This document shows, piece by piece, positions 1-8,412 of a stretch of DNA of 64,000 nt. The stretch is from CAIKMD01 sp963702925 (GTDB lineage: Bacteria; Pseudomonadota; Alphaproteobacteria; ATCC43930; CGMCC-115725), in contig OY969771.1 in the NCBI GenBank assembly GCA_963702925.1, positions 1,860,001 through 1,924,000 of the forward strand, written 5' to 3'. Position numbers and translations under genes: made by a program. Under the pieces are notes generated by a model. It had not been told where the DNA came from, searched no databases, and saw nothing but the letters and a program-made list of their open reading frames with translations. Position 1 is the stretch's first letter; each line of letters opens with the position of its first letter.

Positions 1-774
1 GCGCGCGGCGCGCGCGAGCTCGGCGCTTTTCGCCTCGTAACGCGCCACGGTCGCGGGCGTCGGGTTGAGGATGATCGCCCCCTCACCGCCATCGACGACG
101 ACCAGATCGCCCAACTCCGCCTGATTGAGCAGCCCGGCGACCCCCAGCACGGCAGGCAGGTTCAGAGCCCGCGCCATGATCGCGGTATGACTTTCCGCAC
201 CCCCGAGCACCGTCCCGAAGCCCGCGATGCGGCGCGGATCCATCAATGCCGTGTCGGCCGGCGTCAGCTCTTCGGCCAGGATCACCGTCCCTTCGGGCAG
301 TTTTTGAATAGCGGCATAAGGCGTCTTGGTGAGGTTGCGGATCAGGCGCGCGCCGACCACGCGCACATCTTCGACGCGCGCCGCGAGATAGGCATCGCCC
401 ATTTCCGCGAAGCCGGCCGCGACCAGCGCGATCTCGTCGGTCACCGCGCGCTCGGCATTGATCCGCTCGGTGCGGATGCGCCGATCCACGCCGCGCACGA
501 GGCGCGAATTCGCCAGCATGTGGAGATGCGCGTCGAGCAGATACCCGGCTTCTTCCTTGGCGGTGCCGGGCAGGCCTTCGGACTTGCCCTTCAGCTTGCG
601 CAGCTGCTTGATCGAGAGCGCAACGGCCGCGGCGAAGCGCTGGGTTTCGGCCTCAACCTGGCCCGGTTCAAGCGCGTATTCGGGTACCGCGACAGCGTCG
701 TCATTGACGAAGGCCGGTCCGATGGCGATGCCCGGCGATATGCCGAGCCCGTCGAGCCGGCGCTCGCTTTTCAT
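1..774 (-). CDS. ptsI: Phosphoenolpyruvate-protein phosphotransferase (PTS enzyme I), N-terminal part, cut by window edge
   Basis: Enzyme I takes phosphate from PEP onto a histidine and passes it to HPr in the cytoplasm. The minus strand reads open from an ATG at 774 to the window edge (258 codons). The beginning has the usual enzyme I opening (LDGLGISPGIAIGPA), with no GAF domain before it. The active-site motif GGAESHTAI gives the phospho-histidine at about residue 196, close to its position in other enzymes I. The C-terminal PEP-binding barrel lies outside the window. The start codon is 4 bases after the HPr stop, so it is the last visible gene of the hprK-rapZ-EIIA-HPr operon. No sugar-specific EIIB or EIIC is in the window, which fits a regulatory rather than a sugar-transporting PTS. 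The family is sure; whether it should be called ptsI or ptsP is a naming matter. Confidence 0.9.
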   Translation of the reverse strand, partial: MKSERRLDGLGISPGIAIGPAFVNDDAVAVPEYALEPGQVEAETQRFAAAVALSIKQLRKLKGKSEGLPGTAKEEAGYLLDAHLHMLANSRLVRGVDRRIRTERINAERAVTDEIALVAAGFAEMGDAYLAARVEDVRVVGARLIRNLTKTPYAAIQKLPEGTVILAEELTPADTALMDPRRIAGFGTVLGGAESHTAIMARALNLPAVLGVAGLLNQAELGDLVVVDGGEGAIILNPTPATVARYEAKSAELARAAR

Positions 775-778
775 CGAC

Positions 779-1087
779 TCACAACTCGTCGAATCCGCCG
801 CCGACCAAAGCGGCCAGCGCCGTCACCGCGGGCGCGGCATCGGCGCCGGTCCCCGAAATCTCGAGTTCGGTGCCAGGCCCCGCCGCCAGCATCATCAGCC
901 CCATGATCGAGCGCCCCGACACCGATGTGCCGTTCTTCGCCACCGTGATCTCCGCGTTGAACTCGAAAGCCAGCTTGACGAACCGGGCGGCGGCGCGCGC
1001 GTGAAGCCCGCGGCGATTACAGATGACGACCTTGGCGCGGGCCGGCGCCGGCCCGGCGCCCTCGGCGGGTGAGGGCGCGTCGTCCAT
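779..1087 (-). CDS. ptsH: HPr phosphocarrier protein
   Basis: HPr carries phosphate from enzyme I to EIIA proteins. The 102-residue product has the active-site motif NRRGLHARAA with the phosphorylatable His at residue 29. It also has a regulatory serine region, GRSIMGLM, with Ser60 as the expected target of HPr kinase, which is encoded two genes upstream. A 13-15 residue Pro/Ala-rich N-terminal extension precedes the usual HPr fold. It starts on the last base of the EIIA stop and ends 4 bases before enzyme I, so all are likely co-translated. Having both the His and the Ser sites beside hprK fits the alphaproteobacterial arrangement in which HPr is a regulatory node. Confidence 0.95.
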   Translation of the reverse strand: MDDAPSPAEGAGPAPARAKVVICNRRGLHARAAARFVKLAFEFNAEITVAKNGTSVSGRSIMGLMMLAAGPGTELEISGTGADAAPAVTALAALVGGGFDEL

Positions 1088-1491
1088 CAGCGCGCGTCGG
1101 CGAGGAGTTGCGAGGCGACGTTGATGTATTTACGCCCGGCCTCTTGAGCGCCTCGCACGGCAGCGGCCAAGCTTTCCGCTTCGCGCAATCCCGCGAGCTT
1201 GATCAGCATCGGCAAATTGACTCCGGCGATGACCTCGATCTTCGCCTTGTCCATCACCGAGATGGCGAGATTCGATGGTGTGCCGCCGAACATATCGGTC
1301 AAGAGAACAACGCCGTTGCCGGCATCGACTTCGGCGATCGCGCGCAGAATATCCTGGCGGCGGCGTTCCATGTCGTCTTCGGGCCCGATACACACAGCGG
1401 CAATATTGCGTTGCGGACCCACGACGTGCTCGAGCGCGGCGATGAATTCGGCCGCAAGCCGGCCATGGGTGACGAGAACCATTCCAATCAT
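1087..1491 (-). CDS. PTS EIIA component, mannose/fructose type
   Basis: This is a 134-residue stand-alone EIIA of the mannose family. The start MIGMVLVTHG carries the phospho-histidine at residue 9. A second conserved segment, LTDMFGGTPSN, is also present. It accepts phosphate from HPr. With no IIB or IIC partner visible it probably acts as a regulatory phosphate sink or sensor, as in other alphaproteobacterial rapZ-EIIA-HPr operons (inference). Its start overlaps the rapZ stop by 4 bases (1488-1491). Confidence 0.93.
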   Translation of the reverse strand: MIGMVLVTHGRLAAEFIAALEHVVGPQRNIAAVCIGPEDDMERRRQDILRAIAEVDAGNGVVLLTDMFGGTPSNLAISVMDKAKIEVIAGVNLPMLIKLAGLREAESLAAAVRGAQEAGRKYINVASQLLADAR

Positions 1492-2429
1492 GCGACGTCC
1501 TTTACTGCAGCATCTCTCGCAAGGGCTGTGCGGGCGCCCGACGACGCGCCGGCGGAATCGAGGTCGCGATGCGCGAGCGCAACGCGCTGGCCCTGCTGGC
1601 CAAGCCAGGCAGCCAGGCGCTCGACAACATAAACGGAGCGGTGGCGGCCGCCGGTGCAGCCGATCGCAATCGTGAGATAGGTTTTGCCTTCGCGTTCGTA
1701 GCGCGGCAGCGCCCGGCCGAGCCAGGCGCAGAACTGATCGAACAGCGGTTGGAAATCGGGGTCGGCCGCGATGTATTCGCCGACAGCCTGATCCTTGCCG
1801 CTAAGCGGCTGCAACGCCGGCACGTAATGCGGATTATTGAGGAAGCGGACGTCGAGCACGATATCGGCGTCGCGCGGCAGCCCGTTGCGGTAGGAAAACG
1901 AGGTGACGAAGACGCGGAATGCCGGGGCGCCTTCGATGCTGAATTGTCCCTGCAGAACACGTTTCAAATCGCCCGGCGTCAGCAAGGACGTGTCGATGAC
2001 GAGATCGGCGCGCTCGCGCAAGGGACGGACGCGTTCACGTTCGAGCTTGATGCCGTCGGCCACCGGCCGTTCCGCGGCGAGCGGATGGCGGCGGCGCGTT
2101 TCGGTATAACGGCGCTCCAACCGGTCGTCATCGCAATCGAGAAAGATGATGTGCAAATCGAGTTCGCGCTCGCGGGCGAGCCGATCGAGCAACTCGATCA
2201 ACGCCGGGACCGTGAAATCGCGCGTGCGCACGTCAATGCCGATGGCGAGCGGCAAACGCACGGACGCAGGCCCGATCAAATTCGGCAGCAGCGACAGCGG
2301 CAGGTTGTCGACAGCTTCGTAGCCCATGTCTTCCAAGGTCTTGAGCGCGGTGGAGCGTCCGGCACCCGACATGCCCGTTACGACCATCAGGCGCCTGGGC
2401 GCGGCGGGATCGGCGCTGCCCGCGGTCAT
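1488..2429 (-). CDS. rapZ: RapZ-family RNase adapter / nucleotide-binding protein
   Basis: The 313-residue RapZ (YvcJ) family protein has a Walker A motif, GMSGAGRST, near residues 19-27. It also has the conserved C-terminal segment GCTGGRHRSVYV. In enterobacteria RapZ binds RNA and controls GlmS through GlmZ; in alphaproteobacteria the RNA target is not established, so the adapter role here is by family only. The gene overlaps hprK upstream and the EIIA gene downstream by 4 bases each, which ties it to PTS phosphorylation state. Length and motifs are those of a normal, complete member. Confidence 0.95.
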   Translation of the reverse strand: MTAGSADPAAPRRLMVVTGMSGAGRSTALKTLEDMGYEAVDNLPLSLLPNLIGPASVRLPLAIGIDVRTRDFTVPALIELLDRLARERELDLHIIFLDCDDDRLERRYTETRRRHPLAAERPVADGIKLERERVRPLRERADLVIDTSLLTPGDLKRVLQGQFSIEGAPAFRVFVTSFSYRNGLPRDADIVLDVRFLNNPHYVPALQPLSGKDQAVGEYIAADPDFQPLFDQFCAWLGRALPRYEREGKTYLTIAIGCTGGRHRSVYVVERLAAWLGQQGQRVALAHRDLDSAGASSGARTALARDAAVKDVA

Positions 2430-2854
2430 AAGGCCACCGGCGCCGCAGCGGCATGCACGGCGAGGCGCAGCTTGGCCGCCGCCGAGACTTCGAACGGCGC
2501 GAGCGCGACGAGAGGAATATTGTGTCCCAGCAGCGTGCAGAACCGCGGCTCAGGCAGACGCTCGACCTCGTTCGCCGGAACGAGATCGACCACGACCCGC
2601 AAGCGCGCGTGTCCCGTCCACGGCACCTGCACGATGCCGATGCCGCGAACTTCGATTTGGCCCGCAATGGTCGCAGGCGCCGTCATCAAGATGTCATGTC
2701 CATCGACGCGAAGTTCGGTTTGGTCGTCCGCTACCAAGCGCGCCCCTTGATCGATCAGCCGCAGCGCCAAGTCCGATTTCCCGCATCCTGACGGCCCGCG
2801 CAATAAGACGCCTTCACCCCCGAGCGCGACCGCCGTGCCATAAACTCGGATCAT
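2426..2854 (-). CDS. hprK: HPr kinase/phosphorylase, short alphaproteobacterial form
   Basis: This is the C-terminal catalytic domain only of HPr kinase/phosphorylase (142 residues against about 310 in Firmicutes). The P-loop is GPSGCGKSD at residues 20-28. The later segment VRGIGIVQV resembles the HPrK signature. It should phosphorylate and dephosphorylate the regulatory serine of HPr, whose gene is in the same operon. The short form without the N-terminal domain is usual in alphaproteobacteria, so it is not a truncation. A 171-base gap separates it from chvG upstream. That gap has no gene and only a weak 5-bp stem (TCGCG/CGCGA) near 2978-2993, so read-through from chvIG is possible. Confidence 0.93.
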   Translation of the reverse strand: MIRVYGTAVALGGEGVLLRGPSGCGKSDLALRLIDQGARLVADDQTELRVDGHDILMTAPATIAGQIEVRGIGIVQVPWTGHARLRVVVDLVPANEVERLPEPRFCTLLGHNIPLVALAPFEVSAAAKLRLAVHAAAAPVAL

Positions 2855-3025
2855 GGGGCGCTCTAGTGCGCCGCCCTTTATTCAAAGTCAATCGGTTTGG
2901 CATCGCAACCAGCGCTTGCAAGAGCCTAGAGATCAACTATTGGGGGTTATAGCTTGTCCCTCCCCCAAGGGATAGAGTCGCGGTTTCTCGCGATTTTGCT
3001 ATGCAATAAAATGGGGTAAAGGGGT

Positions 3026-4738
3026 TCAAGCCTCGCCCTTTTGCTCGTTTTCGGCGACAAGTTCCACCGTAAAGCGGGCGCCCGCGATCTGTCCGGCCGA
3101 GTCGTGCCGGTTCTCCGCGCGGATCATGCCGCGATGCGCTTCGACGATTTGTTTCGAGATCGCGAGACCGAGGCCGGAATGGGTGCCGAACGCTTCGCCG
3201 ACGGGACGCTCGCTATAGAACCGGTCGAAGATCGCGGCGAGCTTGGTCTCCGGAATTCCCGGCCCGTCATCATCGACGGTAATCCGCACCACATCGCCGA
3301 CACGCCGCGCACGAATGGCGATCGTCCCGCTCGGCGGGCTGAAGGAGATCGCGTTATCGAGCAGGTTGCGGAAGACGCGCACGAGTTGGCTTTCATTGCC
3401 GAGCACGGGCAAATCCGATGACGGCGCGCCGCCGGGCAGGTCAAGCCGCAATTGCGGCGCGTCGGGCTTAGCCCGTTCGCGATAAAGACTGACCAAGGCC
3501 GCAAGCATGCGGGCCACCGGCACGGTCGCGTTCTCATCGCGCGAGAGCTCGGCGTCGAGCCGCGACGCGTCGGAAATATCGCTGATCAGCCGGTCGAGCC
3601 GCTTCACGTCCTCGACGATCACGGTGAGCAGCCGCCTTTGCTTCTCGGGATCGGAGATCCGTGCCGCGGTTTCGACGGCACTGCGCAGGGAGGTCAACGG
3701 ATTCTTGATCTCGTGGGCGACATCGGCGGCGAAATGCTCGATCGCATCCATACGCTGCCACAACGTCGCGGTCATTTCGCGCAAGGCACCGGAAAGATCG
3801 CCGATCTCGTCGCCGCGTGCGGTGAAATCGGGAATTGTCACTTGGCGGCCATGGCCGCGGCGCACACGTTCTGCCGCGGCGGCAAGCCGGCGCACCGGCC
3901 GCGCGATGGTGCCGGCGAGGTAGATCGACAGCAGAATGGTGAGGCCGAGCGCGAGCGCGAATAATTTGAGGATCGCGAAGCGCACGCTGCGCACGGTTTG
4001 CTCGATACCAGTGCCATCGCTCGACAGCAGCACCACGCCGAGAACCTGCTTGTAATATTGCACCGGCGCGGCGGCGATCAGAGTGAGCGTCGGACCGGCG
4101 CCGCGCGCGGCCGCCGCCACGTCGCCGGCAAATGCGCGCTGCGTCACGGGATCGGCGGATGGTTCATGGCTGACGACGGCCAAGGATGCCGCGTCCTTGC
4201 CGAAGCGCGGCACATGGGCGATGAGCCAGTCATAAGCCTCGGCCACATCCTGTTGCAGCTCATTGCCCTTTTCCGGCTCCGGCAACGAGTCGATCTGGAC
4301 CGCGGTACCGGCGCTGCCCAGCACGGCGGTGTCGGCGATCACCGCGCCTTTGCCGTCCAGCAGCCGCGCCCGGGTTTTCGTCGGCTCGACCAAGCGGCGC
4401 ATCATGTCGCGCGCCAAGGGCGTCACCAGTTGCACGCCATTGCCGAGCGTGTCGTTGGTCGTTCCCTCGCCGACCGCGGCAGCAAAAACCTGCGCCTGGG
4501 TTTTCAAGGATTGAAGCTCGGCATCGACGAGGCTTTGGCGATATTCGCCGAGCAGCAAAAGGCCGCCGCCCAGCAAAGCGAGCGCGAGGACGTTGATGGC
4601 AAGAATGCGCCAGGTGATGGTCGAGAAGCGTCGGCGACGCCGCCGCGGCAGCGTTACCGGCGCGTCTTCCGCCGGTGTCGCGAGCGTTTCCGCCGGCGGC
4701 GCGACGTCAGATGTCGCGGTAGCGATATCCGACGCCAT
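3026..4738 (-). CDS. chvG: ChvG/ExoS-type sensor histidine kinase
   Basis: This membrane sensor kinase of 570 residues partners with ChvI. A basic cytoplasmic N-terminus (run of Arg near residue 35) leads to a first membrane helix at about 45-67. A periplasmic sensor region of about 190 residues is followed by a second helix near 255-275. Then come a HAMP segment, the HisKA box DVAHEIKNPLTSL and HATPase motifs (N box NLLDNAISFS; DDGPGIP; HSGLGLAISKQI). ChvG-type kinases sense acid or envelope conditions and are held in check by ExoR in rhizobia; no exoR is visible here. The chosen ATG overlaps the end of chvI by 32 bases, so the start could also be a little further in. Confidence 0.9.
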   Translation of the reverse strand: MASDIATATSDVAPPAETLATPAEDAPVTLPRRRRRRFSTITWRILAINVLALALLGGGLLLLGEYRQSLVDAELQSLKTQAQVFAAAVGEGTTNDTLGNGVQLVTPLARDMMRRLVEPTKTRARLLDGKGAVIADTAVLGSAGTAVQIDSLPEPEKGNELQQDVAEAYDWLIAHVPRFGKDAASLAVVSHEPSADPVTQRAFAGDVAAAARGAGPTLTLIAAAPVQYYKQVLGVVLLSSDGTGIEQTVRSVRFAILKLFALALGLTILLSIYLAGTIARPVRRLAAAAERVRRGHGRQVTIPDFTARGDEIGDLSGALREMTATLWQRMDAIEHFAADVAHEIKNPLTSLRSAVETAARISDPEKQRRLLTVIVEDVKRLDRLISDISDASRLDAELSRDENATVPVARMLAALVSLYRERAKPDAPQLRLDLPGGAPSSDLPVLGNESQLVRVFRNLLDNAISFSPPSGTIAIRARRVGDVVRITVDDDGPGIPETKLAAIFDRFYSERPVGEAFGTHSGLGLAISKQIVEAHRGMIRAENRHDSAGQIAGARFTVELVAENEQKGEA

Positions 4739-5405
4739 AGAGCGTTTCGATTTGGGCGAACTCAGAATCCGCGGCCTTGAATTTCTTGCGCAGGCGTTTC
4801 ACATGGCTGTCGATTGTACGATCGTCAACATAGATATGCTCGCCATAGGCGCTGTCCATGAGCTGATCGCGGCTTTTGACATGGCCCGGACGCAGCGCCA
4901 GCGATTTCAGCAGCAGAAACTCCGTCACCGTCAGGTCGATGTTCTGGCCTTTCCAGGTGCATTGATGGCGCGCCGGATCGAGGCGCAGCTCGCCGCGCTG
5001 AATCGCGGGCTCGGCTTCGCCGCCGGTTCCGCGCGCCAGCTCGCCGCGGCGCAACAGCGCGCGAATGCGTTCGACCAGGAGCCGCTGGGAAAACGGCTTC
5101 TTGATGTAGTCGTCGGCCCCCATGCGCAGGCCAAGCACCTCGTCGACCTCGTCATCCTTCGAGGTGAGAAAGATCACCGGCATGCCGCTTTCCTTGCGCA
5201 GATGGCCCAGCAGTTCCATCCCGTCCATGCGCGGCATCTTGATATCGAGGATCGCCAAATCCGCCGGCTGCGCGGTCAGGCTTTTCAAAGCCTCGGCGCC
5301 GTCCGTGTAGCTGCGCACGATAAAGCCTTCCGCCTCGAGCGCCATGGCAACCGAGGTCAGGATATTGCGATCGTCATCGACCAAAGCGATGGTATTCGGC
5401 ATCAA
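4707..5405 (-). CDS. chvI: ChvI-type OmpR-family response regulator
   Basis: The 232-residue protein has an N-terminal receiver with acidic residues at about 10-12, phospho-acceptor Asp54 in LAILDIKMPRM, and the conserved Lys in KKPFSQ. A winged-helix DNA-binding domain follows, ending in the typical OmpR-family close GVGYRYRDI. It is transcribed first, with chvG overlapping its end. The divergent region before it (5406-5559) is AT-rich and is the likely promoter. In alphaproteobacteria chvI is usually close to the PEP carboxykinase gene, as here. Confidence 0.93.
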   Translation of the reverse strand: MMPNTIALVDDDRNILTSVAMALEAEGFIVRSYTDGAEALKSLTAQPADLAILDIKMPRMDGMELLGHLRKESGMPVIFLTSKDDEVDEVLGLRMGADDYIKKPFSQRLLVERIRALLRRGELARGTGGEAEPAIQRGELRLDPARHQCTWKGQNIDLTVTEFLLLKSLALRPGHVKSRDQLMDSAYGEHIYVDDRTIDSHVKRLRKKFKAADSEFAQIETLYGVGYRYRDI

Positions 5406-5559
5406 ATGTTCCTCTCGCGACGCTTATCCCATCTTGGACCCTTGCGCCGCAGTGTGGCGCCTTTATGGCGGGAGCACGGCGCCGCAACGTCATATCGTTA
5501 ATATAATTTATCTATTCATTAATCATAGGTGCTTCCCGCGCGCCTGCCACCGGACCAGA
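5406..5559. promoter_or_regulatory. Divergent intergenic region between chvI and the HugZ-like gene
   Basis: These 154 bases separate two divergent genes. The stretch at about 5488-5530 is markedly AT-rich (attaatcata and similar) in an otherwise very GC-rich window, which suggests promoter or regulator binding sites for both directions. I cannot assign exact -10/-35 elements or a ChvI box. Confidence 0.4.
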
Positions 5560-6300
5560 ATGAAGCCAATGCCGAACCAATCAGAAGCCCCGACCCCGAC
5601 CGCGCGGCGCCTCGTCCGAAGCCGGGATCGCGCCGCGCTGGCGACCGCGCTCGGCGACGCCGGCGGCGGCGTCTGGCCCTATGCCTCGCTCGTGCTGGTG
5701 GCTTGCGACTTCGATGCCAGCCCGCTGCTGCTGATGTCCGATCTGGCCGAGCACAGCAAGAATTTGGCGCGCGATCCGCGCGCTTCGCTGCTGTTCGACG
5801 GAACGGCCGGCCGCGACGACCCCTTGACCGGGGCGCGCGTCACCCTGGTGGGCGAAATTGCCCCTGCCGCCGATACTTCGTCCCTCGCCCGGTTCGTCCG
5901 CCGCCATCCCTCGGCGGCGAGCTATGCGGGATTCAAGGATTTTCGGCTCTACCGCATGCGCGTAAACCGCGCCCATCTGGTCGCCGGTTTCGGCCGGATT
6001 GATTGGATCGACGGCGGCGCCTTGCTGTGGCGGGACGCCGCCGATTGGCTGCGCGCGGCCGAAGCCGAGATTCTGCAACATATGAATGTGGACCATGCCG
6101 CCACGATCGATCTTTACGCCCAACGGCTTCTCGGCCTTTCCGGAACCGGTTGGCAGCTGACCGGGGTAGACGCCGAAGGCGCCGATCTGCGCCGCGCGGG
6201 AGAGGTTGCACGGCTCGGCTTTCCCGGCGCGGTCACAGACGCGTCAAGCATCCGACAAAGTTTTGCTGCACTTGCACAATCGGCGCGGGCCGGCCAATAG
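5560..6300 (+). CDS. HugZ-like pyridoxamine 5'-phosphate oxidase-fold protein
   Basis: The 246-residue protein has an N-terminal split-barrel flavin/heme-binding domain (RRLVRSRDRAALAT near the start; LLLMSDLAEHSKNL) and a C-terminal DUF2470-like domain with HMNVDHAATIDLY. This architecture is typical of HugZ-like proteins, some of which degrade heme for iron release; others have no known substrate. The frame is open further upstream, but the ATG at 5560 (or 5569) gives the normal family start, and the upstream part has no homologous look. It lies between chvI and pckG. No heme-uptake genes are nearby, so heme degradation is only a family-based guess. Confidence 0.8.
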   Translation: MKPMPNQSEAPTPTARRLVRSRDRAALATALGDAGGGVWPYASLVLVACDFDASPLLLMSDLAEHSKNLARDPRASLLFDGTAGRDDPLTGARVTLVGEIAPAADTSSLARFVRRHPSAASYAGFKDFRLYRMRVNRAHLVAGFGRIDWIDGGALLWRDAADWLRAAEAEILQHMNVDHAATIDLYAQRLLGLSGTGWQLTGVDAEGADLRRAGEVARLGFPGAVTDASSIRQSFAALAQSARAGQ

Positions 6301-6438
6301 CTGCATTAAGGTTACAGTGCAAGGACTTGCGCCACGAGGCCGCGGGCTATAGTTTGAATTAGGTGGTCAGCCGACGCACATAGATTTTTAAGAGCGGTGG
6401 CCTGTCGACACACCCAATATCTTCCTGGAGGTATCGCC

Positions 6439-6519
6439 GTGTCTGTTGTCTTCATCGCCACCGGGGCCCCCGGCGGCATTGCCTGTCAGCTTCCATTCCT
6501 CGCGGGAGGACGGGTATGA
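6439..6519 (+). CDS. Possible 26-codon leader peptide overlapping the pckG start
   Basis: A strong ribosome binding site (CCTGGAGG) lies 7 bases before a GTG at 6439. The frame stays open for 26 codons (begins VSVVFIATGAPGG) and stops with TGA at 6517-6519, overlapping the pckG ATG at 6516 as ATGA. The arrangement is that of a translationally coupled leader ORF. pckG also has its own site (GGGAGGA at about 6504-6510), so coupling would modulate rather than be required. No run of a single regulatory codon is visible. It could be chance, but the site and overlap are both good. Confidence 0.4.
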   Translation: MSVVFIATGAPGGIACQLPFLAGGRV

Positions 6520-8336
6520 GCGGATCGACACGCACGCGCAACAAAAAGCTCCTCGCCTGGGTCGAAGAGATCGCGACCAAGTGCCAACCCGATCGCGTGC
6601 ATTGGTGCGACGGCTCGACCGCCGAGCGCGACCGGCTTTACGCCGAGATGGTGGCAAGCGGTACGCTGATCAAGCTCAACCAGGCCAAGCGCCCCAATTC
6701 CTATCTCGCGCGCTCCGATGCCGGCGATGTCGCGCGCGTCGAGGATCGGACTTTCATCTGCTCGCTGCGCAAGGAAGACGCGGGCCCCACCAACAATTGG
6801 GTCGACCCGAAGGAAATGCACGCCAAGCTCGATCGCCTCTTCGAAGGCGCGATGCGTGGCCGCACCATGTATGTCATTCCGTTCAGCATGGGGCCTTTGG
6901 GTTCGCCGATCTCGCATATCGGCGTACAGATTTCGGATTCGCCCTATGTCGTCGTCAGCATGCTGATGATGACGAGGGTCGGGCAAAACGTTCTTGATCT
7001 ATTGGGCGATGGCGATTTCGTGCCGTGTCTCCATTCGGTCGGCGCGCCGCTCGCGGAAGGCCAGAAGGACGTGCCCTGGCCGTGCAACGCCAAGGAAAAA
7101 TACATCGTCCAATTCCCGGAAGAGCACTCGATCACATCGTTCGGCTCGGGCTACGGCGGCAACGCGCTGCTCGGCAAGAAATGCTTCTCGCTGCGGATCG
7201 CTTCGATCATGGGGCGCGAGCAGGGCTGGCTCGCCGAACACATGCTGATCCTCGGCGTCGAAAGCCCGCAAGGCGAAAAGACTTATGTCGCGGCGGCGTT
7301 CCCGTCCGCTTGCGGCAAGACGAATTTCTCCATGCTGGTGCCGCCCGCAGGCTTTGACGGCTGGAAGGTGCGCACGATCGGCGACGACATCGCCTGGATC
7401 AAGCCGCAGCCTGACGGCACCTTGCGAGCGATCAACCCCGAAGCGGGCTTCTTCGGCGTCGCGCCCGGTACGGGGATGAAGACGAACCCCACCGCGGTCA
7501 AGATGCTCGATCACGACGTCATCTTCACCAATGTCGCCATGACCGATGACGGCGATGTCTGGTGGGAGGGCTTGACCGACGAGCCGCCCAAACACCTGAT
7601 CGATTGGCAAGGCAAGGATTGGACGCCGGGTTGCGGCCGCGTGGCGGCGCATCCCAATTCGCGCTTCACCGTTCATGCCAGCCAATGCCCCAGCATCGAT
7701 CCGGCCTGGGAAGATCCGGCGGGCGTGCCGATCTCGGCCTTTGTTTTCGGCGGCCGCCTGTCGAAGACCTTCCCGCTTGTCTTCGAGGCGTTCAATTGGC
7801 GTCATGGTGTCTATCTCGCCGCGACCATGGGCTCGGAAGCGACGGCCGCGGCCGACAATCAAGCGGCGATCCGGCGCGATCCTTTCGCGATGCTGCCTTT
7901 CTGCGGCTACAACATGGCCGATTATTGGAATCACTGGCTCTCGATCGAACGCCGCGTCAAGCAAGTGCCGCGGATCTATCGCGTCAATTGGTTCCGCAAG
8001 GACGAGAACGGCAAATTCGCTTGGCCGGGCTTCGGCGAGAATATGCGCGTCCTCAAATGGATCGTCGACCGCGTGCGCGGCCGTGCCGCAAAGCCGGCCG
8101 AAAGCCCGTTCGGCTACATGCCGCATTATCAGGATCTCAATTGGCAAGGGCTTGCGTTCGCGCAAGACCGTTTCGCCAAGATCATGAATGTCGATCCGGC
8201 GGAAGCGCGCAATGAAGCCATCGACCAGCAGGAATTGTTCGACCGCTTCGGCAACCGCCTGCCCTCCGAGCTCGAGGAAGAGCGCCAGGGCCTGCTGCGG
8301 CGGATCGAGGAAAGCGCGCGCGTTCCGGCAAAATGA
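6516..8336 (+). CDS. pckG: Phosphoenolpyruvate carboxykinase, GTP-dependent
   Basis: It converts oxaloacetate and GTP to PEP, CO2 and GDP, the entry step of gluconeogenesis. The 606-residue length and motifs are those of the GTP class, not the shorter ATP class: early RVHWCDGS, the kinase-1a loop FPSACGKTNFSML near residue 270, and FVFGGRLSKTFPL with its Arg. The ATG at 6516 follows GGGAGGA by 5 bases. It lies close to chvI, the position in which ATP-type pckA is usually found in rhizobia and relatives. A stem without a T-run follows at 8350. Confidence 0.96.
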   Translation: MSGSTRTRNKKLLAWVEEIATKCQPDRVHWCDGSTAERDRLYAEMVASGTLIKLNQAKRPNSYLARSDAGDVARVEDRTFICSLRKEDAGPTNNWVDPKEMHAKLDRLFEGAMRGRTMYVIPFSMGPLGSPISHIGVQISDSPYVVVSMLMMTRVGQNVLDLLGDGDFVPCLHSVGAPLAEGQKDVPWPCNAKEKYIVQFPEEHSITSFGSGYGGNALLGKKCFSLRIASIMGREQGWLAEHMLILGVESPQGEKTYVAAAFPSACGKTNFSMLVPPAGFDGWKVRTIGDDIAWIKPQPDGTLRAINPEAGFFGVAPGTGMKTNPTAVKMLDHDVIFTNVAMTDDGDVWWEGLTDEPPKHLIDWQGKDWTPGCGRVAAHPNSRFTVHASQCPSIDPAWEDPAGVPISAFVFGGRLSKTFPLVFEAFNWRHGVYLAATMGSEATAAADNQAAIRRDPFAMLPFCGYNMADYWNHWLSIERRVKQVPRIYRVNWFRKDENGKFAWPGFGENMRVLKWIVDRVRGRAAKPAESPFGYMPHYQDLNWQGLAFAQDRFAKIMNVDPAEARNEAIDQQELFDRFGNRLPSELEEERQGLLRRIEESARVPAK

Positions 8337-8349
8337 CCGCGCCTGAACC

Positions 8350-8368
8350 AGCCGGTCGCTGACCGGCT
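8350..8368 (+). terminator. Stem-loop downstream of pckG
   Basis: AGCCGGTC pairs with GACCGGCT (8 bp) around a 3-base loop, 14 bases after the pckG stop. No T-run follows, so it is at best a weak or factor-dependent terminator or an mRNA-stabilising end. Confidence 0.3.
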
Positions 8369-8412
8369 GACGTGTTCCGCCCGCCCCCGCCGAGCGTTAA
8401 GCGGAGAGCGTG

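Noticed and set aside
1069..2750. Plus-strand frames opposite the HPr/RapZ/HprK genes
   Set aside because: They are antisense shadows; the minus-strand genes have clear family motifs and 4-base overlaps.
2978..2993. Stem TCGCG/CGCGA between chvG and hprK as a terminator
   Set aside because: Only 5 bp, and no T-run on the minus strand that matters here; it would not stop transcription well.
7025..8215. Several overlapping frames within pckG on both strands
   Set aside because: All are shadows of the PEP carboxykinase frame, which has all the family motifs.
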